Assembly: GCA_964540725.1 (NCBI GenBank)
Contig: CAZINU010000015.1
Location: 1-22,459, forward strand
Direction of reading: 5' to 3'
DNA from: JANJWP01 sp964540725
Lineage (GTDB): Bacteria > Patescibacteriota > Gracilibacteria > BD1-5 > UBA2023
DNA length: 22,459 nucleotides
Shown: in pieces, positions 1 to 8,094 of the stretch
How positions within the stretch are numbered: the first letter of the stretch is position 1
How the letters are laid out: every line of letters begins with the position of its first letter
Translations under genes and position numbers: made by a program
The notes under the pieces: generated by a model
Seen by the model: the letters and a program-made list of their open reading frames with translations, nothing else
What the model was told of the DNA's origin: nothing
Database searches by the model: none

Positions 1-1
1 T

Positions 2-3000
2 GTGTCCCAACTCAATCGGGCGCCATCCTCAGAGACCTTATCAAAGCGAAACCCCTTCGCCACGCCGAGCCTCGCCGTCTTGACCTCGATCGCGTCGGTT
101 AACGCCCAACCGAACGTTCCGGCCGTCGCCCAAGTGACGTCCGTAACCGTTCCCCGGAATCTGGTTCCGGGCGACTCGCTCGCCGTGACCCTCTCCGGAG
201 CTTCCGCGGTTTCGGTCGCGTATTCCGGTTCCGAACAGGCGACCGTCGCCGCGCTCGCCGCGGGGCTCGATGCCCTCTCGGAGGTATCGGCGACCGCTTC
301 GGGACTCACGGTTACCGTCACCGCCGCCGTACCCGGCGTTCCGTTCACGCTCTTGCCGCTCTCGCTTTCCGGATCGGTTCCCACGACCGTAACGACCGCG
401 AACGTCGCTCCGGTTTCCCAAGTCGACGTCGCGTCGTTCCCGAACCTTTTCCCGGGCGATACGGTTTCCGTCACGCTCGACGGACGTTCCGTTTCGGTTC
501 CGTATTCCGGTTCCGAAGCAGCGACCCTGACCGCGTTCGCCTCCGCGCTCGCGGCCTCGGGAACCGTTTCGGCATCGTTCGCCGGAACCGGGCTCACCGT
601 GACGGCCTCCGTTCCCGGAACGCCGTTTTCGCTCGGAACCGTCGGCATCTCGAACGTTACCGACGCCCTCGTGAACGTGGCGTATTCCGCCCCGGTCGCC
701 CAAGTCGTCGCGTTCGACGCTTCGGGCGTTGCGGAAGGGTGGACCTATCGGGCGACGTTGAACGGAAAGAATTACGACTACCTGACCGGATCGGGGGATA
801 CCGATTCGACCGTCGAATCGGCCCTCGCCGCGCAGATTCTCGCCGACACCGGAGCCGTCACGGTTTCGACCGGCGCGACCGACTTCACGCTTACGGCCGC
901 CGTTCCCGGAACGCCGTTCACGTACGCGGCTTCCGTTATGGATATCACCGCCCCGGTCGTCACGCTGCCGACGAACGTTCCGGAAACCCTGAAATCCGGC
1001 GATACCTCGACTTCCACCGTCGCATCGAACGAAGATTCCTCGGTGTATGCCGCCCTCTCCGGAACGGTCGTGAGCGTCCTTTCGGACCTGACGTCCGCCG
1101 TCTCCGCCGGAAACGCGTTCGTCGTCAACGGTTCGGCGTCGAAAGACGTCGCGTACGCCGTTTCGGTTCCGGTCGGAGTAAACGACGGAACGTACGACTT
1201 CTACGCCGTCGACGCATACGGAAACGTTTCGAACGCCGCGCTCGGATGGCTTTCCGTCGATAACACGCCCCCGCTGCTCGTCGTCTCGACGCCGTCCGGA
1301 CAAACCGTCCACGCCGTCTCCATGACCGTTACGGGCGTGACCGAAGCGAGCACGGTGTTGACCGTCACCGGTTCGGCGTCCCTCACCGGCGCTTCCGACG
1401 CCTCCGGAAATTTCTCCCTCTCGCTCCCGCTCGTCGCCGACAGCGCGAATGCCTTCACCGTCTCCGTATCGGACGCCGTCGGAAACGTGACGACCCGTTC
1501 GTTCTCCGTGACCGAAGACGGCATCGGCCCCGCCATCGTTGCCAATTTCTCGGGAACCTCCTACGCTTCGGGCGCGTCGCTCTCGCTTACGGGGCAAACC
1601 GAACCGAACCTCGCCGTCGTCGTAACCGAAGCCTTCTCGGGAACGGTCGCCTCCGTAACCGCCGACGGATCCGGGTACTACGCCGCGACGTTGCCCCTCC
1701 GGCTCGATTCCCAAAACGATTTCGCCGTTACCGCGACCGACGCGGCCGGAAATACCGGATCGGTCTCGTTCTCGTCGATCCAGGACAACGTCGACCCCGT
1801 CGTCGTTCTCGCGGCCCTTCCGGCCGTCGTCGATGCCGACTCGGTCGTCGTCTCCGGAACGACCGATTCGAACGTCGCCGTCACGGTTTCGGACGGGGCG
1901 GTTTCCACCGGAACCGTCTCCGACGGATCGGGCGCCTTCAGCGTTTCGATGAGCCTTACGCAGAACGCGACGAACGTCTTTACCGCCACCGCGACCGACG
2001 CGTCCGGCCGGAGCGGTGCCGCTTCCGGAACCGTCGTCGAAGACAGCGTCGCGAACTTCCTTTCGATTACGACGTCGCCCGCAACCGTTAACGCGGCCTC
2101 GATTCCGGTTCTCGGAACGACCAAGCCGAACGCGTCCGTTTCCGTAACCGGAGGCGCTTCCACCCTTACCGGCACGGCCACTTCCACGGGCGCCTGGTCG
2201 TTCGACGTTTCGTTGACGCAGGATGCGACGAACGTCCTGTTCGTAAGCTCGTCCGACGCGCTTGGGAACGTTTCGACCGGTTCGCTTGCCATCGTCGAAG
2301 ATTCCGTATTTCCGACCGTCACGCTCTCGACTGCGAGCCATACGACCTACGCGACGACCGTTCCGGTTTCCGGAACGACCGAAGCCTTCGCGACCGTTGC
2401 CGTAACCGGAGGCTCCGGTTCGGTTACCGTCGTTGCCGACGCCGCCGGAAACTTCACAGCGAACGCCGATCTCGTTTCCGCTACGGCCAACGTACTGACC
2501 GTTACCGCGACGGACGCCGCCGGAAACTTCGGAACCGGATCCGTAACCGTTACGCACGACCCGGTCGTCGTTTTCCTGACGCTCGGCCAAACCGGAAGTT
2601 CGGTCCAGAGCGGTACCGGATTCACCCTCTCCGGAACGACCAAGCCGAACGTTTCCGTCACCGTTTCCGGAGGCGCCTCGACGCTCACCGGAACGTCCGA
2701 CGGATCGGGCGCGTTCTCGTTCTCCGTGCCGCTCGTAACGAACGCCGCGAACGTGCTTACGGTGACCGCCGTCGACGCTACGCTCACCCAAGCGACCGGT
2801 TCCGTCACCGTTACGAACGATTCGATCGCGCCGACCGTGTCGTTCGTCGCGCTTCCGGCCGTAACTTCCGCCGCTACCCTGACCGTCACCGGCACGACCG
2901 AAGCCTTCGCCTCCGTTTCCGCTCTCGACCTCTCCGGTACGACCTTTACGGGAAGCGCCGACGCCGCCGGAAACTTCGCCCTCTCGCTCCCGCTCATTGC

Positions 3001-4315
3001 CGATTCGGCGAATTCGTTCGCGTTTACGGCGACGGACGCCGCCGGAAACTTCGGTACCGGTTCGGTTTCCGTCCTTCGGGATTCTTCGGCTCCGAACGTC
3101 TCGGCGGTTTCGATATCGTCGTCCGCGCTCGGTTCGACCGCCGTCGCGACTTACTCGTTCACGACGAGCGAATCGTCGACCGGTACGATATCGTTCGGTA
3201 CGGGTTCCAACGTTTCGGCAACGACCGTCGCGACTCTCCAAACGTTCGGACTCTCCCATACCGGTACGGTCCCGGGACTCGCCCAATCCACGACGTACTA
3301 CGCCCTCGTTTCCGCCGTCGACGCGGCCGGGAACGTGACGCAATCTCCGGTAACGTCCTTTACGACCGTCGCGACGCCCGTCGTCCCGCCTTCCTCCGGA
3401 GGCGGCGGAGGCGGCGGCGGAGGCGGCGGAAGCTTGTTCGCACGGGGCGGACTGGCGTTCGATTCTTGTCCGAACGGGGATTTCTCTTCGAGCTACTACG
3501 ACGGAAGCTGCGGAACGCCTCCGAAGATCGTCGTATCGACCGGAACGGTTTCCCCGACCGCGGTCGTTCCTTTCTCGGGAACCGGTATTTCCTCGACCGG
3601 AACGACCCAGGCCGTTCCGACGAAGATTCCGGTGAAAACCCCGATGAAGCCGTCGGAACCGAGTCTCGACGCTACGATTTCCCCGAACGCGCCCGAAACG
3701 CCCATGACGTCCCGAAACGAAACCCCGTCCACCGTTTCGAACGCGACGCCGCCTTCCACGAATAATGGCGTCGGAACCTTGACGCCATCCGTTTCGCAGC
3801 CGACCCCTCCGGCTTCCCGTCGAAACGACGCGTCCCGCGCCATGGTGGACGTTTCCGAAATTCCCGGATTCGTCCGCGACAAGTACGTGAACGTCCAAGG
3901 AACGGCCATCGTCCGGTCCGGACCGAACTTCGCTTCCCCCACGGTTTCGTACCTTCCGAGGAACTATCCGATCACGGTCCTCGCGTACGGTCCGAACTGG
4001 AGCAAGGTTTCGTTCGACGGGTACGTCGGGTACGTCCGTTCCGTCTTCCTGCGCGACAAGACCGCTCGTGACGAAAATCGGACCGATCCGGAACTCTTTA
4101 CCCGCGTGCTCACCGAAGAGCGCATGGTCGACCATCGGAACATCCGTGTCCGTCATTCCCTCTTCGTCCGCGAACGCCCCGATCTGAATTCCAAAATCAA
4201 AACTTGGATATATTCGGGCGACGACGTCTTCATTCTCGACCAGGTCGGCGAGTGGAGCGAAATTCGCACGAAGTCCGGTATCGGGTACGTGAAGACGAAG
4301 TACCTTCAGAAATAA
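2..4315 (+). CDS. Large repeat-rich surface protein with Ig-like repeats and two C-terminal SH3b domains (5' partial)
   Basis: Probably a cell-surface adhesin or wall-bound stalk. The frame is open to the left edge and the visible start (GTG) has no signal peptide, so the true N-terminus probably lies outside the window. Visible order over 1437 residues: three related repeats with YSGSE and VPGxPF motifs (about 42-318); a divergent Ig-like unit (319-420); seven Ig-like repeats of about 87 residues with a DASGNFSLSLPL...TDAAGN signature (420-1028); an FN3-like unit (1028-1125); a poly-Gly run (about 1133-1144); a Ser/Thr/Pro-rich linker; and two SH3b domains (about 1293-1352 and 1377-1437), which in this family usually bind cell wall. 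It contains no in-frame TGA although it is Gly-rich. A perfect terminator hairpin follows. Surface adhesion would suit an epibiotic CPR cell, but that role is inference. Confidence 0.85.
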   Translation: MSQLNRAPSSETLSKRNPFATPSLAVLTSIASVNAQPNVPAVAQVTSVTVPRNLVPGDSLAVTLSGASAVSVAYSGSEQATVAALAAGLDALSEVSATASGLTVTVTAAVPGVPFTLLPLSLSGSVPTTVTTANVAPVSQVDVASFPNLFPGDTVSVTLDGRSVSVPYSGSEAATLTAFASALAASGTVSASFAGTGLTVTASVPGTPFSLGTVGISNVTDALVNVAYSAPVAQVVAFDASGVAEGWTYRATLNGKNYDYLTGSGDTDSTVESALAAQILADTGAVTVSTGATDFTLTAAVPGTPFTYAASVMDITAPVVTLPTNVPETLKSGDTSTSTVASNEDSSVYAALSGTVVSVLSDLTSAVSAGNAFVVNGSASKDVAYAVSVPVGVNDGTYDFYAVDAYGNVSNAALGWLSVDNTPPLLVVSTPSGQTVHAVSMTVTGVTEASTVLTVTGSASLTGASDASGNFSLSLPLVADSANAFTVSVSDAVGNVTTRSFSVTEDGIGPAIVANFSGTSYASGASLSLTGQTEPNLAVVVTEAFSGTVASVTADGSGYYAATLPLRLDSQNDFAVTATDAAGNTGSVSFSSIQDNVDPVVVLAALPAVVDADSVVVSGTTDSNVAVTVSDGAVSTGTVSDGSGAFSVSMSLTQNATNVFTATATDASGRSGAASGTVVEDSVANFLSITTSPATVNAASIPVLGTTKPNASVSVTGGASTLTGTATSTGAWSFDVSLTQDATNVLFVSSSDALGNVSTGSLAIVEDSVFPTVTLSTASHTTYATTVPVSGTTEAFATVAVTGGSGSVTVVADAAGNFTANADLVSATANVLTVTATDAAGNFGTGSVTVTHDPVVVFLTLGQTGSSVQSGTGFTLSGTTKPNVSVTVSGGASTLTGTSDGSGAFSFSVPLVTNAANVLTVTAVDATLTQATGSVTVTNDSIAPTVSFVALPAVTSAATLTVTGTTEAFASVSALDLSGTTFTGSADAAGNFALSLPLIADSANSFAFTATDAAGNFGTGSVSVLRDSSAPNVSAVSISSSALGSTAVATYSFTTSESSTGTISFGTGSNVSATTVATLQTFGLSHTGTVPGLAQSTTYYALVSAVDAAGNVTQSPVTSFTTVATPVVPPSSGGGGGGGGGGGSLFARGGLAFDSCPNGDFSSSYYDGSCGTPPKIVVSTGTVSPTAVVPFSGTGISSTGTTQAVPTKIPVKTPMKPSEPSLDATISPNAPETPMTSRNETPSTVSNATPPSTNNGVGTLTPSVSQPTPPASRRNDASRAMVDVSEIPGFVRDKYVNVQGTAIVRSGPNFASPTVSYLPRNYPITVLAYGPNWSKVSFDGYVGYVRSVFLRDKTARDENRTDPELFTRVLTEERMVDHRNIRVRHSLFVRERPDLNSKIKTWIYSGDDVFILDQVGEWSEIRTKSGIGYVKTKYLQK
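1261..3084 (+). repeat. Seven in-frame Ig-like coding repeats, about 261 bp each
   Basis: Units begin near 1261, 1522, 1789, 2044, 2305, 2560 and 2821, with lengths of 255-267 bp. Each encodes a P-V/S-GTTE..-ASVTVTGG core followed by DxxGNF and VTATDAAGN. Copies have diverged at the DNA level, so this is an old expansion, though short exact matches could still support recombination between units. Confidence 0.8.
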
Positions 4316-4324
4316 GTCGGAACA

Positions 4325-4357
4325 GGAAATCCCCCGGACTCGGTCCGGGGGATTTCC
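4325..4357. terminator. Bidirectional terminator between convergent genes
   Basis: A perfect inverted repeat with 15-bp arms (GGAAATCCCCCGGAC and its complement) and a 3-nt loop lies between the stop of the surface protein and the stop of the convergent cyclase gene. A short T run (GTTTTC) follows on the plus strand. Confidence 0.85.
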
Positions 4358-4366
4358 GTTTTCGGC

Positions 4367-5416
4367 CTAAATTTCGATACGGTAGTACTCTTCGACCGAA
4401 TACAGCTTCACGGGCATTTCCTTTCCGCGCACGCGCTCTTCGCCGATCGCTTCGAATTCGAACGTTTCCGGGCGTCCGACCGCCCGGTAGGTCGCTTCGG
4501 ATATGAGAATGTTTTTTCCGAATTTCCGGGTCAGCCCCTGAATGCGGGATGCCGTGTTCACGTTGTCGCCAATGACCGTGGCGTCCATGCGGTTTTTCGT
4601 ACCAATCGTTCCCATGATGACTTCGCCCGTATTGATTCCGATGCCGATATCGAGTTGTTTCCCGAGGGCGGAAATTTGGAATTTCTTCACGTATTTCTGA
4701 ATTTCCATGGCCGAGAGGATGGCGTGGTCGCTTTCCGGATTTTCGAAGATGACCATGATGCCGTCGCCCAAAAACTTGTCGACGTAACCGCCGTGTTCAT
4801 GAATGATCGCCCCGATTCCGTCGAAATAGATATTGAGGAGGAGGAGGGTCCGCTCCGGGCTGATTTTTTCGCTGATGGTCGTGAACCCCACGATGTCGAG
4901 GAACATGACGGTGAGCGTTTTGGGAACGCAGTTTCCGAGCGCGATGCGTTCGTATCCGCGGAATCCGATTTGCCGGTAGATGTCTTGGGGAATGAATTTT
5001 TGGAATATGGCCCGCAGGTCGGCGTAATCTTTCTTCATGATGCCCGTTTGGACGTACGCGCGCTTGAAGAGGGATTCGAGCTGTTTGTTTTCGATGAAAA
5101 TCGATTCCTGGGGGAACTGCCGGATTTCGCGATTTTGAAGAAAGTCCCGCACCGTTGACAGAAGCGATTCGAGATCCCGGGAATACCGCCGGTTCACGAA
5201 GATGTAGGATACCGAAAGGAGGAATCCTATGACGATGCCGATCCAGACGAGCGTTCCGACGATTCGGTCGCCAGATTCCGAAAGGCTCAGAATGGAGAGG
5301 AGAATGACGGCATTGACGGCGAAAAGCGAGCCGATGAGGACGGAGTTGATCGTTTGGACGCTGTTTTTCGCGAACGTTTCGGGTCTTCGGTTCCCGATAT
5401 TTCCCGTTGGTGCCAT
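4367..5416 (-). CDS. Membrane-bound class III adenylate cyclase
   Basis: Likely makes cAMP from ATP at the membrane. The 349-residue product has two predicted membrane helices (about 25-46 and 53-74), a linker helix region, then a class III cyclase catalytic domain. Visible catalytic features are the two metal-binding aspartates (FLDIVGF, D174, and FLGDG, D218), the adenine-specifying Lys (K214) and Asp (D278 in MDATVIGD), and the transition-state Asn/Arg pair in VNTASR (N287, R291). These residues favour adenylate over guanylate cyclase. The frame opens at 5563, but I chose ATG 5416 because a promoter-like pair ends 6 nt before it and the upstream residues are not protein-like. No in-frame TGA. 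Confidence 0.9.
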   Translation of the reverse strand: MAPTGNIGNRRPETFAKNSVQTINSVLIGSLFAVNAVILLSILSLSESGDRIVGTLVWIGIVIGFLLSVSYIFVNRRYSRDLESLLSTVRDFLQNREIRQFPQESIFIENKQLESLFKRAYVQTGIMKKDYADLRAIFQKFIPQDIYRQIGFRGYERIALGNCVPKTLTVMFLDIVGFTTISEKISPERTLLLLNIYFDGIGAIIHEHGGYVDKFLGDGIMVIFENPESDHAILSAMEIQKYVKKFQISALGKQLDIGIGINTGEVIMGTIGTKNRMDATVIGDNVNTASRIQGLTRKFGKNILISEATYRAVGRPETFEFEAIGEERVRGKEMPVKLYSVEEYYRIEI

Positions 5417-5422
5417 ATGCGG

Positions 5423-5452
5423 ATACTCTCGCACATCATTTTTCAAATGCAA
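5423..5452 (-). promoter_or_regulatory. Promoter of the cyclase gene, apparently leaderless
   Basis: On the minus strand a TTGCAT -35 box (5452-5447) and a GAGTAT -10 box (5428-5423) are separated by 18 bp. Only 6 nt separate the -10 box from ATG 5416, so transcription would begin at or next to the start codon. Confidence 0.45.
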
Positions 5453-5550
5453 CGGTTTTTCGTTTTTTTCCTGGAATCGCCAATTTTCCCATGAACTGTT
5501 ATTTTGATTTTTCCATTGATTTTTCAAAAGGAATTTCATACCATGGGAGC

Positions 5551-5787
5551 ATGGAAACGGCAAAGATTACCTTCTATTCATCCATCCTTCCGAAAAACGT
5601 CATGCTCGATCCCGATATCGGGAAGAAGGGCGTACTTCGGCAACTCGAAGAAACCCAGGCCCGAGCGCTTGCCGCTGCCTGAGATTCCCTTCAGCAGAGG
5701 CTTTGGAAGGAGGCACGCGCGGAAGCTGCCCAAGCGGCGTACAATAATCCGCCCCATTTGGGAAATAAGATCGATACGTGGGCATAG
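5551..5787 (+). CDS. Small hypothetical protein with one UGA-Gly codon
   Basis: I do not recognise this 78-residue product. It reads METAKITFYSSILPKN, then a helix-forming, Ala/Gln/Arg-rich segment, then a C-terminus ending in KIDTWA. One TGA (after LAAA) is read as Gly; with the standard code the ORF would stop at 44 residues. A plus-strand terminator follows at 5844. The alternative ATG at 5543 opens another frame (MGAWKRQ...) that is Arg/Pro-rich and looks like a shadow. An AAAAGGA sequence at about 5525 is better spaced for that ATG, so the start is uncertain. Confidence 0.45.
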
Positions 5788-5843
5788 GAAACGTGGAGCG
5801 CCAATCTCCGTCATTTCGACCGACTTATCGCCTCCCGATTCGT

Positions 5844-5872
5844 AAAAAACCCACCCTTTCAGGCGGGTTTTT
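5844..5872. terminator. Terminator between convergent small genes
   Basis: A hairpin AAACCCACC / GGCGGGTTT (one mismatch, 6-nt loop) has a T tail on the plus strand and an A tract that gives a T tail on the minus strand. It serves both the 5551 ORF and the secreted-protein gene that ends at 5890. Confidence 0.75.
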
Positions 5873-5889
5873 CTCGGGAATTTTCCGAA

Positions 5890-6543
5890 TTAGTCTTGGG
5901 AATCCGATTTTTCGGAGGCCGATTCGACCGAATCGTTCCCGCGTTCGATTTTGCAGGATTTCGTCGCCTTCCGGTACGCGTTCCAAGCGTCGCGACGTTC
6001 CTTCGCGCCAAGTTTGTGGGCGGCTTTTACGGCTTTGGTATACGCCTTGTGGGCGGCATTGACCGCCTTGTCGACCTTTTTACGATCGGTTTGCGACCAT
6101 GCGGCGTCGAGCGCGGCCTTTCGGGCGTCGAGCGCGGCCTTTACGGCCGTAAATTCCTTATCCCAAGCGGCCGAAAGCGCGGTTTCCCGAGTTTGGACCA
6201 AGGGGCGGACGCAGGAGAAATCCTTTCCGCCCGAATTTTTCGGAGCCTTGACGGGCTTCACGGACCCGGAATTCGACGATCCGGTTCCGACGGCGGTCAT
6301 TCCGGTGGAAGAGGAAGTCGTAACGGTTCCTTGCGAAGCCGTTCCCGACGTATCGGCCGTCCCGGTGGAGGTGGCGGTCGCGGTGCCGTCGGAAGAAGTC
6401 GAGACGGTCGCCGAATCGGTCGTTCCGGACGCGGTCGCCGACATGGTTTCGTCGGCGTGTGCACCCGTCGCGGCGAGCGTTCCGAGGAGGGCGAAGGCGC
6501 CGACCGCGAGCGTTCTTCGGAGCGTTGCGTTCGAAGTATTCAT
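5890..6543 (-). CDS. Secreted Ser/Thr-rich protein with an Ala-rich helical domain
   Basis: The 217-residue product starts with a clear Sec signal peptide (RRTLAVGAFALLGTLAATGAHA, cleaved near residue 30). A low-complexity Ser/Thr/Gly linker follows (about 31-105), then an Ala/Lys-rich helical domain with repeated AALDA and AHKAYTKAVKAAHK elements and two cysteines (CVRP and SCKI) that could form a disulfide. The tail is acidic. It is probably exported and either free or wall-associated. I do not recognise a named family. The start is supported by a promoter (-35 at 6604, -10 at 6582) and the leader TTACCCACCATTCCC directly before ATG. No in-frame TGA. Confidence 0.85.
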   Translation of the reverse strand: MNTSNATLRRTLAVGAFALLGTLAATGAHADETMSATASGTTDSATVSTSSDGTATATSTGTADTSGTASQGTVTTSSSTGMTAVGTGSSNSGSVKPVKAPKNSGGKDFSCVRPLVQTRETALSAAWDKEFTAVKAALDARKAALDAAWSQTDRKKVDKAVNAAHKAYTKAVKAAHKLGAKERRDAWNAYRKATKSCKIERGNDSVESASEKSDSQD

Positions 6544-6576
6544 GGGAATGGTGGGTAACGGATAAAATCCGCGGGG

Positions 6577-6604
6577 ATTATGGCACGCTCGAATCCGAAC
6601 GCAA
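6577..6604 (-). promoter_or_regulatory. Promoter of the secreted protein gene
   Basis: Minus-strand TTGCGT (6604-6599) and CATAAT (6582-6577) are separated by 16 bp, about 33 nt upstream of ATG 6543. Confidence 0.55.
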
Positions 6605-6646
6605 GGGGAGCGGGGTGAAAAATTGGTGAATTCACGTTCTGAAGAA

Positions 6647-6668
6647 TGGTGGCGAGGGGGCGACCCTG
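6647..6668 (-). repeat. Degenerate tRNA 3'-end copy (scar A)
   Basis: Read on the minus strand this ends in CCCCCTCGCCACCA, matching the acceptor end of the tRNA-Phe fragment at 6924. The T-arm part has diverged. Confidence 0.4.
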
Positions 6669-6692
6669 CCCCCGGAACTATCTTCGAAAAAC

Positions 6693-6718
6693 AAAGCGCC
6701 CCCTATCGGAGGCGCTTT
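6693..6718. terminator. Hairpin terminator downstream of scar B
   Basis: AAAGCGCC and GGCGCTTT arms flank CCCTATCGGA, with T runs on both strands. It stands in the usual position of a terminator behind the minus-strand tRNA-end copy at 6729. Confidence 0.65.
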
Positions 6719-6728
6719 TCATTTTCGA

Positions 6729-6749
6729 TGGTGGCGAGGGGCGGGATCG
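6729..6749 (-). repeat. Partial tRNA-Phe 3'-end copy (scar B)
   Basis: Twenty-one bases are identical to the acceptor and 3' T-arm of the fragment at 6924 (minus strand CGATCCCGCC...CGCCACCA). Identity stops abruptly inside the T-loop, so this is not a tRNA gene. It has its own terminator hairpin downstream, like the copy at 6924. Confidence 0.55.
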
Positions 6750-6886
6750 TTCCTCTCGCTCGCCCGGCCTTGCCGGGCTCGCTGCGGAGACGGCACGGGC
6801 CGGAAGCCACGAATGGTGGCTTCCTAAAACGCTCCGCGTTTTGCCCTTCATTCGATCCTGCCCACGTCGGTTCCCACGTCGCAACA

Positions 6887-6914
6887 AAACCCCTCCGCGT
6901 TCACGGAGGGGTTT
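6887..6914. terminator. Terminator behind the tRNA-Phe 3' fragment
   Basis: AAACCCCTCCG and CGGAGGGGTTT form an 11-bp stem with T runs on both sides. On the minus strand it lies 9 nt after the CCA end of the tRNA fragment, as expected for a tRNA transcript terminator. Confidence 0.75.
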
Positions 6915-6923
6915 GATTACGAA

Positions 6924-6968
6924 TGGTGGCGAGGGGCGGGATCGAACCGCCGACACACGGATTTTCAG
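6924..6968 (-). other. tRNA-Phe 3' half: attachment site of the integrated element
   Basis: On the minus strand it reads CTGAAAATCCGTGTGTCGG, then the T-arm GGCGGTTCGATCCCGCC, then the acceptor CCTCGCCACCA. CTGAAAA is a Phe (GAA) anticodon loop and the CCA is encoded. The bases upstream of the loop (minus strand AATGCT) do not pair with the TCCGT stem strand, and no D-arm or 5' acceptor follows, so the gene is cut in the anticodon loop. A tyrosine recombinase gene ends 14 bp away. This is the classic outcome of integration into a tRNA 3' half. The intact tRNA-Phe would be expected at the other end of the element, and no such copy is present to position 22459. Confidence 0.75.
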
Positions 6969-6982
6969 AGCATTAATACTTT

Positions 6983-7885
6983 TTAACCATAAAGGTCAAC
7001 CCCGTTCAGGCATTCGCGAATGGACCCAACGTCGCAACTCAAATAGATTTTCGTCGTATTGATGTTGGAGTGTCAGAGTATGCGCGAGATGTTGAACAGG
7101 TTGATCTGTTTCCGGGCAAGTTCGGTAGCGAACGTATGTCGGAACATATGGGCAGTGATTCGGAAACCAAGCTTTGCCTGGAGCTTCTTGAGAACGTCGT
7201 ACACTTCGCGGTGCTGCATCGGATTCCCGTATTTCGTCGGGAAGACGTATCGGGAATCGGGGAACGCGGCATCCCTGATGGGCATGTACCGGGCGAGGAC
7301 GGGGTAGAGTTTGGAGACGACAGGGACCAATCGGTCTTTGCCGCCTTTTCCGTCGACGACCCGGAGGTGTTCCCATGCGGGGTCGAGGTGTTCGATTTTC
7401 AGGTTGATGAGCTCGTACAGGCGGAGGCCGGTGTAGAGGTAGGCGTAGATGACGGCCCGGTTCCTCTCCGATACAAAGTCCCCGGAGGCCGGGTAAATCC
7501 GGTTCAGGGCGTACAGGAGAAGGCTGACCTGGTCGCGGTCGAACGACTTCGGGAGCGTCTTCGGAAGGGGGCGCAGTTTAGCGCGTCCGAGCGGATTCTC
7601 GTGGATGAGACCCGCGTCCTTCAGATATTCGCAGTACTTCCGGGCGCATTTTAGGAACCGGTTGTACGCGTACGACGTCCACTTCCTCTCCACCAGGCAG
7701 AACTGGAGGAGTTTCTTGAAGTTGAGTTCGGTGTAGGTGGAGTGGTCGGAGAGGTCCACGAACGGGTTCTCCTCCAGGATCGTGAGAACCCAGCGGTACA
7801 TGTCCATGGTCTTCGGAGACCGTCATTCGTTGAGTTCCTTTTCGAGGAGGAAATCGCAAACGAACGGATCGGAATAGGTTTTCAT
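6983..7885 (-). CDS. Tyrosine recombinase (XerC/D-like phage integrase)
   Basis: Catalyses site-specific integration and excision, probably at the adjacent tRNA-Phe half site. The 300-residue product has an N-terminal SAM-like core-binding domain (about 1-105) and the catalytic domain with the full set R155 (TGLR), K180 (GKGGK), H246 and R249 (HMFRH), H272 and nucleophile Y281. It is complete only if two TGA codons are read as Gly: G21 (NEGRSPKT, the usual GxSPxT turn) and G271 in the invariant LGHS motif. Under the standard code the nucleophile would be lost. ATG 7885 is chosen because a promoter and palindrome lie upstream; no Shine-Dalgarno is visible. The gene ends 14 bp from the tRNA half site, typical of integrative elements. 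Confidence 0.93.
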
Positions 7886-7983
7886 GCTTCGGGAGCGTAA
7901 AGGAAAAAGGGAAACGGGAGTTTCCTTCTTCGGTGGAATCGCTTGGGATGTTAACGAGCGGGAGGTTTTGCGACCTCGGAGAT

Positions 7984-8013
7984 ATGATACGGCATCTTTT
8001 TTCAAAATGCAAA
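7984..8013 (-). promoter_or_regulatory. Promoter of the recombinase gene
   Basis: Minus-strand TTTGCA (8013-8008) and TATCAT (7989-7984) are separated by 18 bp, about 100 nt upstream of ATG 7885. The surrounding TTTGCATTTTGAA is shared with the structural-operon promoter at 15668-15695. Confidence 0.5.
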
Positions 8014-8016
8014 CAA

Positions 8017-8039
8017 AAAACATTCAAAATGAATGTTTT
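8017..8039. promoter_or_regulatory. Palindromic operator candidate at the recombinase promoter
   Basis: A perfect inverted repeat AAAACATTC-AAAAT-GAATGTTTT sits 4 bp upstream of the -35 box. Its left half matches the palindrome at 15677-15710 exactly over AAAACATTCAAAATG. The shared sequence suggests one regulator for both promoters. Confidence 0.55.
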
Positions 8040-8094
8040 TAGAATCTCTAAAAAGAAAACGAATATTATGGCCCTTAGATCGGTTGCTTAAATG

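Larger units (their letters stand above)
6605..6923. other. Gene-free region with hairpins and tRNA-end-like scars
   Basis: No protein-like frame is seen on either strand in either code. The stretch holds two partial copies of the tRNA-Phe 3' end (6647 and 6729), a terminator hairpin (6693-6718), a GCCCGGCCTTGCCGGGC hairpin (about 6760-6776), a perfect 9-bp inverted repeat GGAAGCCAC/GTGGCTTCC (6802-6824), and a second terminator (6887-6914). The structure fits debris from repeated integration or excision at a tRNA gene. Confidence 0.6.

Noticed and set aside
41..4156. 1371-codon open frame on the minus strand opposite the surface protein
   Set aside because: The product is almost only Arg, Gly, Asp, Val and Glu with no domain pattern; it mirrors the repeats of the real gene on the other strand.
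6729..6800. A complete tRNA gene at the second acceptor-end copy
   Set aside because: Identity to a tRNA stops in the T-loop; no anticodon arm, D-arm or 5' acceptor strand can be drawn.
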